Source: Cyprinodon diabolis (taxonomy: Eukaryota > Chordata > Actinopteri > Cyprinodontiformes > Cyprinodontidae). From it: 64,000 nt of DNA. Both the position numbers and the translations under genes were made by a program. The stretch covers positions 434,001 to 498,000 of the forward strand of contig JARPUW010000025.1 of NCBI GenBank assembly GCA_030533445.1. The letters run 5' to 3'. Under the pieces are notes generated by a model, which made no database searches, was not told the origin of the DNA, and was given only the letters and a program-made list of their open reading frames with translations. Within the stretch, counting starts at the first letter, position 1. The number at the start of each line of letters is the position of its first letter. This document shows positions 50,001-63,800 of the stretch, piece after piece.

Positions 50001-50193
50001 TTGAGGCCAAAACGCTCTTTTTACAGTGAGATAATGCCATTTTGGCCTCTGGAGTTGTAACAGACAAACCATTAATGATACAGCCATGATCTTTTCTGGC
50101 AATCATCTAGAGCTGAAAACTAACAATATAAAGTAGATTTGAGCAGATGTTTTTGGTTACAAGCTTCAAAACAGAAGGTTGAGGCCAAAACGC
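47001..50193 (+). repeat. HOR-3 unit R1 (18 monomers, 3,193 bp)
   Basis: Order of markers: gacagacc, cgaaac, gcctttgg, ttttgaactc (47,916), ggtctctgg (near 48,094), gtacatttg (near 48,361), tagtgctg, gcctttgg, cgaacaatat with cgctattttc (near 48,953), ataaactag (near 49,066), ctaaaaatat, gcaattttgg (near 49,858), cgaacaataaaaag. It restarts at 50,194 with a period of 3,193 bp. Confidence 0.88.
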
Positions 50194-53100
50194 TCTTTTC
50201 ACAGTGAGATAATGCCATTTTGGCCTCTGGAGTTGTAACAGACAGACCATTAATGATACAGCCATGATCTTTTCTGGCAATCATCTAGAGCTGAAAACTA
50301 ACAATATAAAGTAGATTTGAGCAGATGTTTTTGGTTCCAAGCTTCGAAACAGAAGTTGAGGCCAAAACGCTCTTTTCACAGTGAGATAATGCCATTTTGG
50401 CCTTTGGAGTTGTAACAGACAAACCATTAATGATACAGCCATGATCTTTTCTGGCAATCATCTAGAGCTGAAAACTAACAATATAAAGTAGATTTGAGCA
50501 GATGTTTTTGGTTCCAAGCTTCAAAACAGAAGTTGAGGCCAAAACGCTCTTTTCACAGTGAGATAATGCCATTTTGGCCTCTGGAGTTGTAACAGACAAA
50601 CCATTAATGATACAGCCATGATCTTTTCTGGCAATCATCTAGAGCTGAAAACTAACAATATAAAGTAGATTTGAGCAGATGTTTTTGGTTACAAGCTTCA
50701 AAACAGAAGGTTGAGGCCAAAACGCTCTTTTCACAGTGAGATAATGCCATTTTGGCCTCTGGAGTTGTAACAGACAAACCATTAATGATACAGCCATGAT
50801 CTTTTCTGGCAATCATCTAGAGCTGAAAACTAACAATATAAAGTAGATTTGAGCAGATGTTTTTGGTTCCAAGCTTCAAAACAGAAGTTGAGGCCAAAAC
50901 GCTCTTTTCACAGTGAGATAATGCCATTTTGGCCTCTGGAGTTGTAACAGACAAACCATTAATGATACAGCCATGATCTTTTCTGGCAATCATCTAGAGC
51001 TGAAAACTAACAATATAAAGTAGATTTGAGCAGATGTTTTTGGTTACAAGCTTCAAAACAGAAGGTTGAGGCCAAAACGCTCTTTTCACAGTGAGATAAT
51101 GCCATTTTGAACTCTGGAGTTGTAACAGACAAACCATTAATGATACAGCCATGATCTTTTCTGGCAATCATCTAGAGCTGAAAACTAACAATATAAAGTA
51201 GATTTGAGCAGATGTTTTTGGTTCCAAGCTTCAAAACAGAAGTTGAGGCCAAAACGCTCTTTTCACAGTGAGATAATGCCATTTTGGTCTCTGGAGTTGT
51301 AACAGACAAACCATTAATGATACAGCCATGATCTTTTCTGGCAATCATCTAGAGCTGAAAACTAACAATATAAAGTAGATTTGAGCAGATGTTTTTGGTT
51401 ACAAGCTTCAAAACAGAAGGTTGAGGCCAAAACGCTCTTTTCACAGTGAGATAATGCCATTTTGGCCTCTGGAGTTGTAACAGACAAACCATTAATGATA
51501 CAGCCATGATCTTTTCTGGCAATCATCTAGAGCTGAAAACTAACAATATAAAGTACATTTGAGCAGATGTTTATGGTTCCAAGCTTCAAAACAGAAGTTG
51601 AGGCCAAAACGCTCATTTCACAGTGAGATAATGCCATTTTGGCCTCTGGAGTTGTAACAGACAAACCATTAATGATACAGCCATGATCTTTTCTGGCAAT
51701 CATCTAGAGCTGAAAACTAACAATATAAAGTAGATTTGAGCAGATGTTTATGGTTCCAAGCTTCAAAACAGAAGTTGAGGCCAAAACGCTCATTTCACAG
51801 TGAGATAATGCCATTTTGGCCTCTGGAGTTGTAACAGACAAACCATTAATGATACAGCCATGATCTTTTCTGGCAATCATCTAGTGCTGAAAACTAACAA
51901 TATAAAGTAGATTTGAGCAGATGTTTTTGGTTCCAAGCTTCAAAACAGAAGTTGAGGCCAAAACGCTCTTTTCACAGTGAGATAATGCCATTTTGGCCTT
52001 TGGAGTTGTAACAGACAAACCATTAATGATACAGCCATGATCTTTTCTGGCAATCATCTAGAGCTGAAAACGAACAATATAAAGTAGATTTGAGCAGATG
52101 TTTTTGGTTACAAGCTTCAAAACAGAAGGTTGAGGCCAAAACGCTATTTTCACAGTGAGATAATGCCATTTTGGCCTCTGGAGTTGTAACAGACAAACCA
52201 TTAATGATACAGCCATGATCTTTTCTGGCAATCATCTAGAGCTGAAAACTAACAATATAAACTAGATTTGAGCAGATGTTTTTGGTTCCAAGCTTCAAAA
52301 CAGAAGTTGAGGCCAAAACGCTCTTTTCACAGTGAGATAATGCCATTTTGGCCTCTGGAGTTGTAACAGACAAACCATTAATGATACAGCCATGATCTTT
52401 TCTGGCAATCATCTAGAGCTGAAAACTAACAATATAAAGTAGATTTGAGCAGATGTTTTTGGTTACAAGCTTCAAAACAGAAGGTTGAGGCCAAAACGCT
52501 CTTTTCACAGTGAGATAATGCCATTTTGGCCTCTGGAGTTGTAACAGACAGACCATTAATGATACAGCCATGATCTTTTCTGGCAATCATCTAGAGCTGA
52601 AAACTAACAATATAAAGTAGATTTGAGCAGATGTTTTTGGTTCCAAGCTTCGAAACAGAAGTTGAGGCCAAAACGCTCTTTTCACAGTGAGATAATGCCA
52701 TTTTGGCCTCTGGAGTTGTAACAGACAAACCATTAATGATACAGCCATGATCTTTTCTGGCAATCATCTAGAGCTGAAAACTAACAATATAAAGTAGATT
52801 TGAGCAGATGTTTTTGGTTACAAGCTTCAAAACAGAAGTTGAGGCCAAAACGCTCATTTCACAGTGAGATAATGCCATTTTGGCCTCTGGAGTTGTAACA
52901 GACAAACCATTAATGATACAGCCATGATCTTTTCTGGCAATCATCTAGAGCTGAAAACTAACAATATAAAGTAGATTTGAGCAGATGTTTTTGGTTACAA
53001 GCTTCAAAACAGAAGTTGAGGCCAAAACGCTCTTTTCACAGTGAGATAATGCCATTTTGGCCTCTGGAGTTGTAACAGACAAACCATTAATGATACAGCC

Positions 53101-56100
53101 ATGATCTTTTCTGGCAATCATCTAGAGCTGAAAACTAACAATATAAAGTAGATTTGAGCAGATGTTTTTGGTTACAAGCTTCAAAACAGAAGGTTGAGGC
53201 CAAAACGCTCTTTTCACAGTGAGATAATGCCATTTTGGCCTCTGGAGTTGTAACAGACAAACCATTAATGATACAGCCATGATCTTTTCTGGCAATCATC
53301 TAGAGCTGAAAACTAACAATATAAAGTAGATTTGAGCAGATGTTTTTGGTTCCAAGCTTCAAAACAGAAGTTGAGGCCAAAACGCTCTTTTCACAGTGAG
53401 ATAATGCCATTTTGGCCTCTGGAGTTGTAACAGACAAACCATTAATGATACAGCCATGATCTTTTCTGGCAATCATCTAGAGCTGAAAACTAACAATATA
53501 AAGTAGATTTGAGCAGATGTTTTTGGTTACAAGCTTCAAAACAGAAGGTTGAGGCCAAAACGCTCTTTTCACAGTGAGATAATGCCATTTTGGCCTCTGG
53601 AGTTGTAACAGACAAACCATTAATGATACAGCCATGATCTTTTCTGGCAATCATCTAGAGCTGAAAACTAACAATATAAAGTAGATTTGAGCAGATTTTT
53701 TTGGTTCCAAGCTTCAAAACAGAAGTTGAGGCCAAAACGCTCTTTTCACAGTGAGATAATGCCATTTTGGCCTCTGGAGTTGTAACAGACAAACCATTAA
53801 TGATACAGCCATAATCTTTTCTGGCAATCATCTAGAGCTGAAAACTAACAATATAAAGTAGATATGAGCAGATGTTTTTGCTTCCAAGCTTCAAATCAGA
53901 GGTTGAGGCCAAAACGCTCATTTCACAGTGAGATAATGCCATTTTGGCCTCTGGAGTTGTAAGAGACAAACCATTAATGATACAGCCATGATCTTTTCTG
54001 GCAATCATCTAGAGCTGAAAACTAACAATATAAAGTAGATTTGAGCAGATGTTTTTGGTTCCAAGCTTCAAAACAGAAGTTGAGGCCAAAACGCTCTTTT
54101 CACAGTGAGATAATGCCATTTTGGCCTCTGGAGTTGTAACAGACAAACCATTAATGATACAGCCATGATCTTTTCTGGCAATCATCTAGAGCTGAAAACT
54201 AACAATATAAAGTAGATTTGAGCAGATGTTTTTGGTTCCAAGCTTCAAAACAGAAGTTGAGGCCAAAACGCTCTTTTCACAGTGAGATAATGCCATTTTG
54301 GCCTCTGGAGTTGTAACAGACAAACCATTAATGATACAGCCATGATCTTTTCTGGCAATCATCTAGAGCTGAAAACTAACAATATAAAGTAGATTTGAGC
54401 AGATGTTTTTGCTTCCAAGCTTCAAATCAGAAGTTGAGGCCAAAACGCTCTTTTCACAGTGAGATAATGCCATTTTGGCCTCTGGAGTTGTAACAGACAA
54501 ACCATTAATGATACAGCCATGATCTTTTCTGGCAATCATCTAGAGCTGAAAACTAACAATATAAAGTAGATTTGAGCAGATGTTTTTGGTTACAAGCTTC
54601 AAAACAGAAGGTTGAGGCCAAAACGCTCTTTTCACAGTGAGATAATGCCATTTTGGCCTCTGGAGTTGTAACAGACAAACCATTAATGATACAGCCATGA
54701 TCTTTTCTGGTAATCATCTAGAGCTGAAAACTAACAATATAAAGTAGATTTGAGCAGATGTTTATGGTTCCAAGCTTCAAAACAGAAGTTGAGGTCAAAA
54801 CGCTCATTTCACAGTGAGATAATGCCATTTTGGCCTCTGGAGTTGTAACAGACAAACCATTAATGATACAGCCATGATCTTTTCTGGCAATCATCTAGAG
54901 CTGAAAACCAACAATATAAAGTAGATTTGAGCAGATGTTTATGGTTCCAAGCTTCAAAACAGAAGTTGAGGCCAAAACGCTCATTTCACAGTGAGATAAT
55001 GCCATTTTGGCCTCTGGAGTTGTAACAGACAAACCATTAATGATACAGCCATGATCTTTTCTGGCAATCATCTAGTGCTGAAAACTAACAATATAAAGTA
55101 GATTTGAGCAGATGTTTTTGGTTCCAAGCTTCAAAACAGAAGTTGAGGCCAAAACGCTCTTTTCACAGTGAGATAATGCCATTTTGGCCTCTGGAGTTGT
55201 AACAGACAAACCATTAATGATACAGCCATGATCTTTTCTGGCAATCATCTAGTGCTGAAAACCAACAATATAAAGTAGATTTGAGCAGATGTTTTTGGTT
55301 CCAAGCTTCAAAACAGAAGGTGAGGCCAAAACGCTCTTTTCACAGTGAGATAATGCCATTTTGGCCTCTGGAGTTGTAACAGACAAACCATTAATGATAC
55401 AGCCATGATCTTTTCTGGCAATCATCTAGTGCTGAAAACTAACAATATAAAGTAGATTTGAGCAGATGTTTTTGGTTCCAAGCTTCAAAACAGAAGGTGA
55501 GGCCAAAACGCTCTTTTCACAGTGAGATAATGCCATCTTGGCCTCTGGAGTTGTAACAGACAAACCATTAATGATACAGCCATGATCTTTTCTGGCAATC
55601 ATCTAGAGCTGAAAACTAACAATATAAAGTAGATTTGAGCAGATGTTTTTGGTTCCAAGCTTCAAAACAGAAGTTGAGGCCAAAACGCTCTTTTCACAGT
55701 GAGATAATGCCATTTTGGCCTCTGGAGTTGTAACAGACAAACCATTAATGATACAGCCATGATCTTTTCTGGCAATCATCTAGAGCTGAAAACTAACAAT
55801 ATAAAGTAGATTTGAGCAGATGTTTTTGGTTCCAAGCTTCGAAACAGAAGTTGAGGCCAAAACGCTCTTTTCACAGTGAGATAATGCCATTTTGGCCTCT
55901 GGAGTTGTAACAGACAAACCATTAATGATACAGCCATGATCTTTTCTGGCAATCATCTAGAGCTGAAAACTAACAATATAAAGTAGATTTGAGCAGATGT
56001 TTTTGGTTACAAGCTTCAAAACAGAAGTTGAGGCCAAAACGCTCATTTCACAGTGAGATAATGCCATTTTGGCCTCTGGAGTTGTAACAGACAAACCATT

Positions 56101-57286
56101 AATGATACAGCCATGATCTTTTCTGGCAATCATCTAGAGCTGAAAACTAACAATATAAAGTAGATTTGAGCAGATGTTTTTGGTTACAAGCTTCAAAACA
56201 GAAGTTGAGGCCAAAACGCTCTTTTCACAGTGAGATAATGCCATTTTGGCCTCTGGAGTTGTAACAGACAAACCATTAATGATACAGCCATGATCTTTTC
56301 TGGCAATCATCTAGAGCTGAAAACTAACAATATAAAGTAGATTTGAGCAGATGTTTTTGGTTACAAGCTTCAAAACAGAAGTTGAGGCCAAAACGCTCTT
56401 TTCACAGTGAGATAATGCCATTTTGGCCTCTGGAGTTGTAACAGACAAACCATTAATGATACAGCCATGATCTTTTCTGGCAATCATCTAGAGCTGAAAA
56501 CTAACAATATAAAGTAGATTTGAGCAGATGTTTTTGGTTACAAGCTTCAAAACAGAAGGTTGAGGCCAAAACGCTCTTTTCACAGTGAGATAATGCCATT
56601 TTGGCCTCTGGAGTTGTAACAGACAAACCATTAATGATACAGCCATGATCTTTTCTGGCAATCATCTAGAGCTGAAAACTAACAATATAAAGTAGATTTG
56701 AGCAGATGTTTTTGGTTATAGGGCTTCAAAACAGAAGGTTGAGGCCAAAACGCTCTTTTCACAGTGAGATAATGCCATTTTGGCCTCTGGAGTTGTAACA
56801 GACAAACCATTAATGATACAGCCATGATCTTTTCTGGCAATCATCTAGAGCTGAAAACTAACAATATAAAGTAGATTTGAGCAGAAGTTTTTGGTTCCAA
56901 GCTTCAAAACAGAAGTTGAGGCCAAAACGCTCTTTTCACAGTGAGATAATGCAATTTTGGCCTCTGGAGTTGTAACAGACAAACCATTAATGATACAGCC
57001 ATGATCTTTTCTGGCAATCATCTAGAGCTGAAAACGAACAATAAAAAGTAGATTTGAGCAGATGTTTTTGGTTACAAGCTTCAAAACAGAAGGTTGAGGC
57101 CAAAACGCTCTTTTTACAGTGAGATAATGCCATTTTGGCCTCTGGAGTTGTAACAGACAAACCATTAATGATACAGCCATGATCTTTTCTGGCAATCATC
57201 TAGAGCTGAAAACTAACAATATAAAGTAGATTTGAGCAGATGTTTTTGGTTACAAGCTTCAAAACAGAAGGTTGAGGCCAAAACGC
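50194..57286 (+). repeat. HOR-3 unit R2 with 20 extra monomers (40 monomers, 7,093 bp)
   Basis: The first 13 monomers match both R1 and the 57,287 unit. After the gacagacc monomer at 52,500, units R3 and R4 need seven monomers to reach the next restart, whereas this one takes 27. The extra material is the divergent island at about 53,209-55,840 plus a repeated run of cgaaac and ttaca/gaagttg monomers and a ttataggg monomer (56,718). Confidence 0.85.
53209..55840 (+). repeat. Island of monomers rich in private variants
   Basis: About 14 to 15 monomers with changes rarely or never seen elsewhere in the window: gcagattttttt (near 53,696), agccataatc (53,813), tagatatgag (near 53,864), caaatcagagg (near 53,895), gtaagagac (near 53,962), caaatcag (near 54,426), ctggtaatc (near 54,711), gaggtcaaaa (near 54,794), aaaaccaac (near 54,909 and 55,262), gaaggtgagg (near 55,319 and 55,497) and catcttggcc (near 55,535). 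No internal HOR period is evident beyond the paired gaaggtgagg monomers. It looks like an older, less homogenised piece captured inside HOR-3. Confidence 0.8.
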
Positions 57287-60200
57287 TCTTTTCACAGTGA
57301 GATAATGCCATTTTGGCCTCTGGAGTTGTAACAGACAGACCATTAATGATACAGCCATGATCTTTTCTGGCAATCATCTAGAGCTGAAAACTAACAATAT
57401 AAAGTAGATTTGAGCAGATGTTTTTGGTTCCAAGCTTCGAAACAGAAGTTGAGGCCAAAACGCTCTTTTCACAGTGAGATAATGCCATTTTGGCCTTTGG
57501 AGTTGTAACAGACAAACCATTAATGATACAGCCATGATCTTTTCTGGCAATCATCTAGAGCTGAAAACTAACAATATAAAGTAGATTTGAGCAGATGTTT
57601 TTGGTTCCAAGCTTCAAAACAGAAGTTGAGGCCAAAACGCTCTTTTCACAGTGAGATAATGCCATTTTGGCCTCTGGAGTTGTAACAGACAAACCATTAA
57701 TGATACAGCCATAATCTTTTCTGGCAATCATCTAGAGCTGAAAACTAACAATATAAAGTAGATTTGAGCAGATGTTTTTGGTTACAAGCTTCAAAACAGA
57801 AGGTTGAGGCCAAAACGCTCTTTTCACAGTGAGATAATGCCATTTTGGCCTCTGGAGTTGTAACAGACAAACCATTAATGATACAGCCATGATCTTTTCT
57901 GGCAATCATCTAGAGCTGAAAACTAACAATATAAAGTAGATTTGAGCAGATGTTTTTGGTTCCAAGCTTCAAAACAGAAGTTGAGGCCAAAACGCTCTTT
58001 TCACAGTGAGATAATGCCATTTTGGCCTCTGGAGTTGTAACAGACAAACCATTAATGATACAGCCATGATCTTTTCTGGCAATCATCTAGAGCTGAAAAC
58101 TAACAATATAAAGTAGATTTGAGCAGATGTTTTTGGTTACAAGCTTCAAAACAGAAGGTTGAGGCCAAAACGCTCTTTTCACAGTGAGATAATGCCATTT
58201 TGAACTCTGGAGTTGTAACAGACAAACCATTAATGATACAGCCATGATCTTTTCTGGCAATCATCTAGAGCTGAAAACTAACAATATAAAGTAGATTTGA
58301 GCAGATGTTTTTGGTTCCAAGCTTCAAAACAGAAGTTGAGGCCAAAACGCTCTTTTCACAGTGAGATAATGCCATTTTGGTCTCTGGAGTTGTAACAGAC
58401 AAACCATTAATGATACAGCCATGATCTTTTCTGGCAATCATCTAGAGCTGAAAACTAACAATATAAAGTAGATTTGAGCAGATGTTTTTGGTTACAAGCT
58501 TCAAAACAGAAGGTTGAGGCCAAAACGCTCTTTTCACAGTGAGATAATGCCATTTTGGCCTCTGGAGTTGTAACAGACAAACCATTAATGATACAGCCAT
58601 GATCTTTTCTGGCAATCATCTAGAGCTGAAAACTAACAATATAAAGTACATTTGAGCAGATGTTTATGGTTCCAAGCTTCAAAACAGAAGTTGAGGCCAA
58701 AACGCTCATTTCACAGTGAGATAATGCCATTTTGGCCTCTGGAGTTGTAACAGACAAACCATTAATGATACAGCCATGATCTTTTCTGGCAATCATCTAG
58801 AGCTGAAAACTAACAATATAAAGTAGATTTGAGCAGATGTTTATGGTTCCAAGCTTCAAAACAGAAGTTGAGGCCAAAACGCTCATTTCACAGTGAGATA
58901 ATGCCATTTTGGCCTCTGGAGTTGTAACAGACAAACCATTAATGATACAGCCATGATCTTTTCTGGCAATCATCTAGTGCTGAAAACTAACAATATAAAG
59001 TAGATTTGAGCAGATGTTTTTGGTTCCAAGCTTCAAAACAGAAGTTGAGGCCAAAACGCTCTTTTCACAGTGAGATAATGCCATTTTGGCCTTTGGAGTT
59101 GTAACAGACAAACCATTAATGATACAGCCATGATCTTTTCTGGCAATCATCTAGAGCTGAAAACGAACAATATAAAGTAGATTTGAGCAGATGTTTTTGG
59201 TTACAAGCTTCAAAACAGAAGGTTGAGGCCAAAACGCTATTTTCACAGTGAGATAATGCCATTTTGGCCTCTGGAGTTGTAACAGACAAACCATTAATGA
59301 TACAGCCATGATCTTTTCTGGCAATCATCTAGAGCTGAAAACTAACAATATAAACTAGATTTGAGCAGATGTTTTTGGTTCCAAGCTTCAAAACAGAAGT
59401 TGAGGCCAAAACGCTCTTTTCACAGTGAGATAATGCCATTTTGGCCTCTGGAGTTGTAACAGACAAACCATTAATGATACAGCCATGATCTTTTCTGGCA
59501 ATCATCTAGAGCTGAAAACTAACAATATAAAGTAGATTTGAGCAGATGTTTTTGGTTACAAGCTTCAAAACAGAAGGTTGAGGCCAAAACGCTCTTTTCA
59601 CAGTGAGATAATGCCATTTTGGCCTCTGGAGTTGTAACAGACAGACCATTAATGATACAGCCATGATCTTTTCTGGCAATCATCTAGAGCTGAAAACTAA
59701 CAATATAAAGTAGATTTGAGCAGATGTTTTTGGTTCCAAGCTTCGAAACAGAAGTTGAGGCCAAAACGCTCTTTTCACAGTGAGATAATGCCATTTTGGC
59801 CTCTGGAGTTGTAACAGACAAACCATTAATGATACAGCCATGATCTTTTCTGGCAATCATCTAGAGCTGAAAACTAACAATATAAAGTAGATTTGAGCAG
59901 ATGTTTTTGGTTACAAGCTTCAAAACAGAAGTTGAGGCCAAAACGCTCATTTCACAGTGAGATAATGCCATTTTGGCCTCTGGAGTTGTAACAGACAAAC
60001 CATTAATGATACAGCCATGATCTTTTCTGGCAATCATCTAGAGCTGAAAACTAACAATATAAAGTAGATTTGAGCAGATGTTTTTGGTTACAAGCTTCAA
60101 AACAGAAGTTGAGGCCAAAACGCTCTTTTCACAGTGAGATAATGCCATTTTGGCCTCTGGAGTTGTAACAGACAAACCATTAATGATACAGCCATGATCT

Positions 60201-60834
60201 TTTCTGGCAATCATCTAGAGCTGAAAACTAACAATATAAAGTAGATTTGAGCAGATGTTTTTGGTTACAAGCTTCAAAACAGAAGGTTGAGGCCAAAACG
60301 CTCTTTTCACAGTGAGATAATGCCATTTTGGCCTCTGGAGTTGTAACAGACAAACCATTAATGATACAGCCATGATCTTTTCTGGCAATCATCTAGAGCT
60401 GAAAACTAACAATATAAAGTAGATTTGAGCAGAAGTTTTTGGTTCCAAGCTTCAAAACAGAAGTTGAGGCCAAAACGCTCTTTTCACAGTGAGATAATGC
60501 AATTTTGGCCTCTGGAGTTGTAACAGACAAACCATTAATGATACAGCCATGATCTTTTCTGGCAATCATCTAGAGCTGAAAACGAACAATAAAAAGTAGA
60601 TTTGAGCAGATGTTTTTGGTTACAAGCTTCAAAACAGAAGGTTGAGGCCAAAACGCTCTTTTTACAGTGAGATAATGCCATTTTGGCCTCTGGAGTTGTA
60701 ACAGACAAACCATTAATGATACAGCCATGATCTTTTCTGGCAATCATCTAGAGCTGAAAACTAACAATATAAAGTAGATTTGAGCAGATGTTTTTGGTTA
60801 CAAGCTTCAAAACAGAAGGTTGAGGCCAAAACGC
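57287..60834 (+). repeat. HOR-3 unit R3 (20 monomers, 3,548 bp)
   Basis: Starts at gacagacc and contains an internal second gacagacc at 59,593. Markers gaactc (58,202), gtacatttg, gcctttgg, cgctattttc and ataaactag occur in the R1 order. It restarts at 60,835 with period 3,548 bp. It carries agccataatc at 57,713, absent from the neighbouring units but also present in the divergent island (53,813). Confidence 0.9.
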
Positions 60835-63800
60835 TCTTTTCACAGTGAGATAATGCCATTTTGGCCTCTGGAGTTGTAACAGACAGACCATTAATGATAC
60901 AGCCATGATCTTTTCTGGCAATCATCTAGAGCTGAAAACTAACAATATAAAGTAGATTTGAGCAGATGTTTTTGGTTCCAAGCTTCGAAACAGAAGTTGA
61001 GGCCAAAACGCTCTTTTCACAGTGAGATAATGCCATTTTGGCCTTTGGAGTTGTAACAGACAAACCATTAATGATACAGCCATGATCTTTTCTGGCAATC
61101 ATCTAGAGCTGAAAACTAACAATATAAAGTAGATTTGAGCAGATGTTTTTGGTTCCAAGCTTCAAAACAGAAGTTGAGGCCAAAACGCTCTTTTCACAGT
61201 GAGATAATGCCATTTTGGCCTCTGGAGTTGTAACAGACAAACCATTAATGATACAGCCATGATCTTTTCTGGCAATCATCTAGAGCTGAAAACTAACAAT
61301 ATAAAGTAGATTTGAGCAGATGTTTTTGGTTACAAGCTTCAAAACAGAAGGTTGAGGCCAAAACGCTCTTTTCACAGTGAGATAATGCCATTTTGGCCTC
61401 TGGAGTTGTAACAGACAAACCATTAATGATACAGCCATGATCTTTTCTGGCAATCATCTAGAGCTGAAAACTAACAATATAAAGTAGATTTGAGCAGATG
61501 TTTTTGGTTCCAAGCTTCAAAACAGAAGTTGAGGCCAAAACGCTCTTTTCACAGTGAGATAATGCCATTTTGGCCTCTGGAGTTGTAACAGACAAACCAT
61601 TAATGATACAGCCATGATCTTTTCTGGCAATCATCTAGAGCTGAAAACTAACAATATAAAGTAGATTTGAGCAGATGTTTTTGGTTACAAGCTTCAAAAC
61701 AGAAGGTTGAGGCCAAAACGCTCTTTTCACAGTGAGATAATGCCATTTTGAACTCTGGAGTTGTAACAGACAAACCATTAATGATACAGCCATGATCTTT
61801 TCTGGCAATCATCTAGAGCTGAAAACTAACAATATAAAGTAGATTTGAGCAGATGTTTTTGGTTCCAAGCTTCAAAACAGAAGTTGAGGCCAAAACGCTC
61901 TTTTCACAGTGAGATAATGCCATTTTGGTCTCTGGAGTTGTAACAGACAAACCATTAATGATACAGCCATGATCTTTTCTGGCAATCATCTAGAGCTGAA
62001 AACTAACAATATAAAGTAGATTTGAGCAGATGTTTTTGGTTACAAGCTTCAAAACAGAAGGTTGAGGCCAAAACGCTCTTTTCACAGTGAGATAATGCCA
62101 TTTTGGCCTCTGGAGTTGTAACAGACAAACCATTAATGATACAGCCATGATCTTTTCTGGCAATCATCTAGAGCTGAAAACTAACAATATAAAGTACATT
62201 TGAGCAGATGTTTATGGTTCCAAGCTTCAAAACAGAAGTTGAGGCCAAAACGCTCATTTCACAGTGAGATAATGCCATTTTGGCCTCTGGAGTTGTAACA
62301 GACAAACCATTAATGATACAGCCATGATCTTTTCTGGCAATCATCTAGAGCTGAAAACTAACAATATAAAGTAGATTTGAGCAGATGTTTATGGTTCCAA
62401 GCTTCAAAACAGAAGTTGAGGCCAAAACGCTCATTTCACAGTGAGATAATGCCATTTTGGCCTCTGGAGTTGTAACAGACAAACCATTAATGATACAGCC
62501 ATGATCTTTTCTGGCAATCATCTAGTGCTGAAAACTAACAATATAAAGTAGATTTGAGCAGATGTTTTTGGTTCCAAGCTTCAAAACAGAAGTTGAGGCC
62601 AAAACGCTCTTTTCACAGTGAGATAATGCCATTTTGGCCTTTGGAGTTGTAACAGACAAACCATTAATGATACAGCCATGATCTTTTCTGGCAATCATCT
62701 AGAGCTGAAAACGAACAATATAAAGTAGATTTGAGCAGATGTTTTTGGTTACAAGCTTCAAAACAGAAGGTTGAGGCCAAAACGCTATTTTCACAGTGAG
62801 ATAATGCCATTTTGGCCTCTGGAGTTGTAACAGACAAACCATTAATGATACAGCCATGATCTTTTCTGGCAATCATCTAGAGCTGAAAACTAACAATATA
62901 AACTAGATTTGAGCAGATGTTTTTGGTTCCAAGCTTCAAAACAGAAGTTGAGGCCAAAACGCTCTTTTCACAGTGAGATAATGCCATTTTGGCCTCTGGA
63001 GTTGTAACAGACAAACCATTAATGATACAGCCATGATCTTTTCTGGCAATCATCTAGAGCTGAAAACTAACAATATAAAGTAGATTTGAGCAGATGTTTT
63101 TGGTTACAAGCTTCAAAACAGAAGGTTGAGGCCAAAACGCTCTTTTCACAGTGAGATAATGCCATTTTGGCCTCTGGAGTTGTAACAGACAGACCATTAA
63201 TGATACAGCCATGATCTTTTCTGGCAATCATCTAGAGCTGAAAACTAACAATATAAAGTAGATTTGAGCAGATGTTTTTGGTTCCAAGCTTCGAAACAGA
63301 AGTTGAGGCCAAAACGCTCTTTTCACAGTGAGATAATGCCATTTTGGCCTCTGGAGTTGTAACAGACAAACCATTAATGATACAGCCATGATCTTTTCTG
63401 GCAATCATCTAGAGCTGAAAACTAACAATATAAAGTAGATTTGAGCAGATGTTTTTGGTTACAAGCTTCAAAACAGAAGTTGAGGCCAAAACGCTCATTT
63501 CACAGTGAGATAATGCCATTTTGGCCTCTGGAGTTGTAACAGACAAACCATTAATGATACAGCCATGATCTTTTCTGGCAATCATCTAGAGCTGAAAACT
63601 AACAATATAAAGTAGATTTGAGCAGATGTTTTTGGTTACAAGCTTCAAAACAGAAGTTGAGGCCAAAACGCTCTTTTCACAGTGAGATAATGCCATTTTG
63701 GCCTCTGGAGTTGTAACAGACAAACCATTAATGATACAGCCATGATCTTTTCTGGCAATCATCTAGAGCTGAAAACTAACAATATAAAGTAGATTTGAGC

